Assembly (NCBI RefSeq): GCF_900107215.1
Contig: NZ_FNPD01000002.1
Coordinates: 186,001-250,000 of the forward strand
Direction: 5' to 3'
Origin: Acetomicrobium thermoterrenum DSM 13490
Lineage (GTDB): Bacteria; Synergistota; Synergistia; Synergistales; Acetomicrobiaceae
Length of the DNA: 64,000 bases
A program made the translations under genes and the position numbers. The notes under the pieces are model-generated. The model was not told the origin of the DNA and ran no database searches. It worked only from the letters and a program-made list of their open reading frames with translations. Shown piece by piece: positions 62,496 to 64,000 of this stretch (its first letter is position 1; every line of letters starts with the position of its first letter).

Positions 62496-64000
62496 CTATC
62501 TTCGTTCCACAGAAACCGTGTTTTTGCCTCTGGATTTTGAATTGTACAAGGCTTTATCGGCTCTTTCTATTGCTCTTTCAAAGGGTTCGTCGGGCAAATA
62601 TTGGGATATTCCGATGCTAATAGTTACGTGCATACCCGAGTATAAGCGACTTTCCACATTTTTCCTTAACCTATGGGCAATGTGCAAAGCTTGGTTTAAC
62701 GATATCATTGAAATAAGTAAAAATTCATCTCCACCCCATCTAACGAATATATCATCTTCTCTTATAGTTTTCCTGACGGTTTCACTCAACTCTTTCAGCA
62801 CTAAATCTCCTACCAGATGGCCGTAAGTGTCATTTATCAGTTTGAAACCATCAATATCAAATAAAAAAATACTGATATCTTTTCCATAATCCCGGCACTT
62901 GGTTATCAAATCGGACAGCTTGTCCTGTAATCCCTTTCTGTTCAAAGCACCAGTTAAGGCATCTACTGTAGAGCTTGTATAAAGTCCTTCAATTAATTGC
63001 TTTGTTTTCATTTCTCTAATTTTATCATCGGTTATATCCCAAAATATTCCGGCTAGGAACAAAGGCCTTCCCTCGAGATCATGTTCGGTTACAACAGCTG
63101 TGGTCTCAACCCACATATATGTTCCATTTTTCTTCCTTATCCTGAATTTGTTGTTGTAAATACCCCTATCTTGTTCCAATGCCTGCTTTATAGCTGATTC
63201 ATATGATTGACGATCATCGGGATGTACTAGTGCTTTAAATTGAGATATTGATTTAATCTCTTCTTTATCATATCCTAAAATCTCATAAGCAAGAGGGTTC
63301 AATTGCAACTCGCCTGTTTTAATGTTTCGTTCGTAGTAAGCAACTTTACTTCGCGCCAACGTCAATTCTAATCGTCTTTTTTGCCCTCTCAAGGATTCCT
63401 GCATCTGAACTAATTGTGTAATATCGGTCATGACTATGAGAAAACCCAACGTGCCGTCACCATTTGTGACCTGTTTTTTATTGATTTTCAAATAATGAAT
63501 CCTTCCGTTTCTATCTTTAAAAAGATGTTGACTTGCTTTGAATTCACCATCTGATGTTAAATAAGAACCTTCTAGTTCTAAATCTCCCCTAAGCGATATA
63601 TCTGATATACAGTCGAATAGTTTACATTCTCTGATTTGGCCGATATCAGAGGAAAGGTAGTTTTCAAATGCTTTATTGTATAACTTGATATATCCCTCGT
63701 TGTCAATATAACATATTGCTTCAGGGATTGTTTCAATTAATTGTTTTAAAAATGTTATTTCGCGATTGAGCGATATTTCCGCATACTTTCGCTTTTTTAT
63801 ATTTATTAATAATGAAAACACTATAACTGATAAAACTAATAATATACATACTGCCGGAAGGAGAACTCTTTTATGCTTCATATAAAATGTCTCTGGAATA
63901 TTTATTAATATATGATTTTGAGGGAGCAAAGATTTACGGATTTCAAATCTTTTAAGCATAGGATAATTAACGATTAAATTTTTAGGAAGGTTCATAGTAA
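62496..64000 (-). CDS. PAS-PAS-GGDEF diguanylate cyclase with truncated periplasmic sensor (5' end outside window)
   Basis: The frame is open to the window edge, so the true start lies beyond 64000. Visible order: tail of a periplasmic domain (YPMLKRFEIRKSLLPQNHILIN), one membrane segment (about 44-66 of the visible frame), a first PAS (about 82-200), a second PAS with PAC (about 210-330) and a GGDEF domain (about 345-499) with an intact RWGGDEFLL active site. No inhibitory RxxD is obvious upstream. The C-terminal LKRF/LLP-x-N segment followed by a TM is what I know from ABC-type binding domains fused to sensors. Makes cyclic di-GMP; ligand unknown. Confidence 0.9.
   Translation of the reverse strand, partial: TMNLPKNLIVNYPMLKRFEIRKSLLPQNHILINIPETFYMKHKRVLLPAVCILLVLSVIVFSLLINIKKRKYAEISLNREITFLKQLIETIPEAICYIDNEGYIKLYNKAFENYLSSDIGQIRECKLFDCISDISLRGDLELEGSYLTSDGEFKASQHLFKDRNGRIHYLKINKKQVTNGDGTLGFLIVMTDITQLVQMQESLRGQKRRLELTLARSKVAYYERNIKTGELQLNPLAYEILGYDKEEIKSISQFKALVHPDDRQSYESAIKQALEQDRGIYNNKFRIRKKNGTYMWVETTAVVTEHDLEGRPLFLAGIFWDITDDKIREMKTKQLIEGLYTSSTVDALTGALNRKGLQDKLSDLITKCRDYGKDISIFLFDIDGFKLINDTYGHLVGDLVLKELSETVRKTIREDDIFVRWGGDEFLLISMISLNQALHIAHRLRKNVESRLYSGMHVTISIGISQYLPDEPFERAIERADKALYNSKSRGKNTVSVERR

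Overview
The window most likely comes from a Synergistota bacterium, probably a moderately thermophilic amino-acid fermenter of the Acetomicrobium/Anaerobaculum type. This is inferred from gene content and not from a phylogenetic marker search. It combines diderm envelope genes (an LptC-like and an LptD-like protein beside ddl and an LPS-precursor type hexose phosphomutase) with a ctsR-mcsA-mcsB-clpC stress operon of the kind best known from Firmicutes. Alongside these are several amino-acid catabolism genes. Almost all of the sequence is ordinary protein-coding DNA. I see one tRNA, no rRNA, no CRISPR array, no insertion sequence and no prophage.

Layout. 1-2.2 kb: the 3'-truncated end of miaB and a TSUP-family permease. 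2.3-3.4 kb: a small His-rich secreted protein behind a DtxR-type palindrome, then greA. 3.5-11.1 kb (minus): an envelope operon running pyrG, three secreted proteins of unknown function, lptC-like, lptD-like, ddl. 11.2-16.6 kb (minus): secreted protein, transaldolase, rho, LysM/M23 peptidase, phosphohexomutase. 16.9-20.3 kb (minus): a complete nickel ECF transporter nikKMLQO behind a NikR-type operator. 20.4-28.3 kb: an FMN reductase, an ECF S component, an ArsR regulator with an ArsP-like permease, an amidohydrolase, glutamate dehydrogenase, a thioredoxin-like protein and cysteine desulfidase. 28.4-33.2 kb: small genes, a candidate small RNA, ridA, nhaC-type antiporter and an SDH_sah protease.

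33.4-38 kb (minus): ctsR-mcsA-mcsB-clpC under a sigma-A promoter overlapped by a CtsR box. 38.1-46.9 kb: mntP, plsY, ADP-forming acyl-CoA synthetase, tRNA-Leu(GAG), LD-carboxypeptidase, amidohydrolase and a two-gene 2-oxoacid:ferredoxin oxidoreductase. 47-52.6 kb (minus): SDR threonine dehydrogenase, then the operon ylxM-ffh-rpsP-khpA-rimM-trmD-rplS, in which trmD is fused to a second SPOUT methyltransferase domain. 52.8-62.4 kb (minus): hydroxyacid dehydrogenase, M20 amidohydrolase, a transporter of unknown substrate, a branched-chain amino acid ABC transporter (livJHMGF) and an M24 peptidase. 62.5-64 kb: a 5'-truncated PAS-PAS-GGDEF sensor.

The metabolic genes fit one scheme. Peptides and amino acids enter (LivJHMGF and peptidases) and are deaminated (glutamate dehydrogenase, cysteine desulfidase, threonine dehydrogenase, with RidA removing reactive imines). 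The 2-oxoacids are oxidised to acyl-CoA by the ferredoxin oxidoreductase, and ATP is made by the ADP-forming acyl-CoA synthetase. The most informative non-coding signals are a pair of near-identical operators that link arsR-arsP with a distant thioredoxin-like gene, a NikR-type box, a DtxR-type box on a His-rich secreted protein, and a promoter-to-terminator unit of about 93 nt with no ORF.
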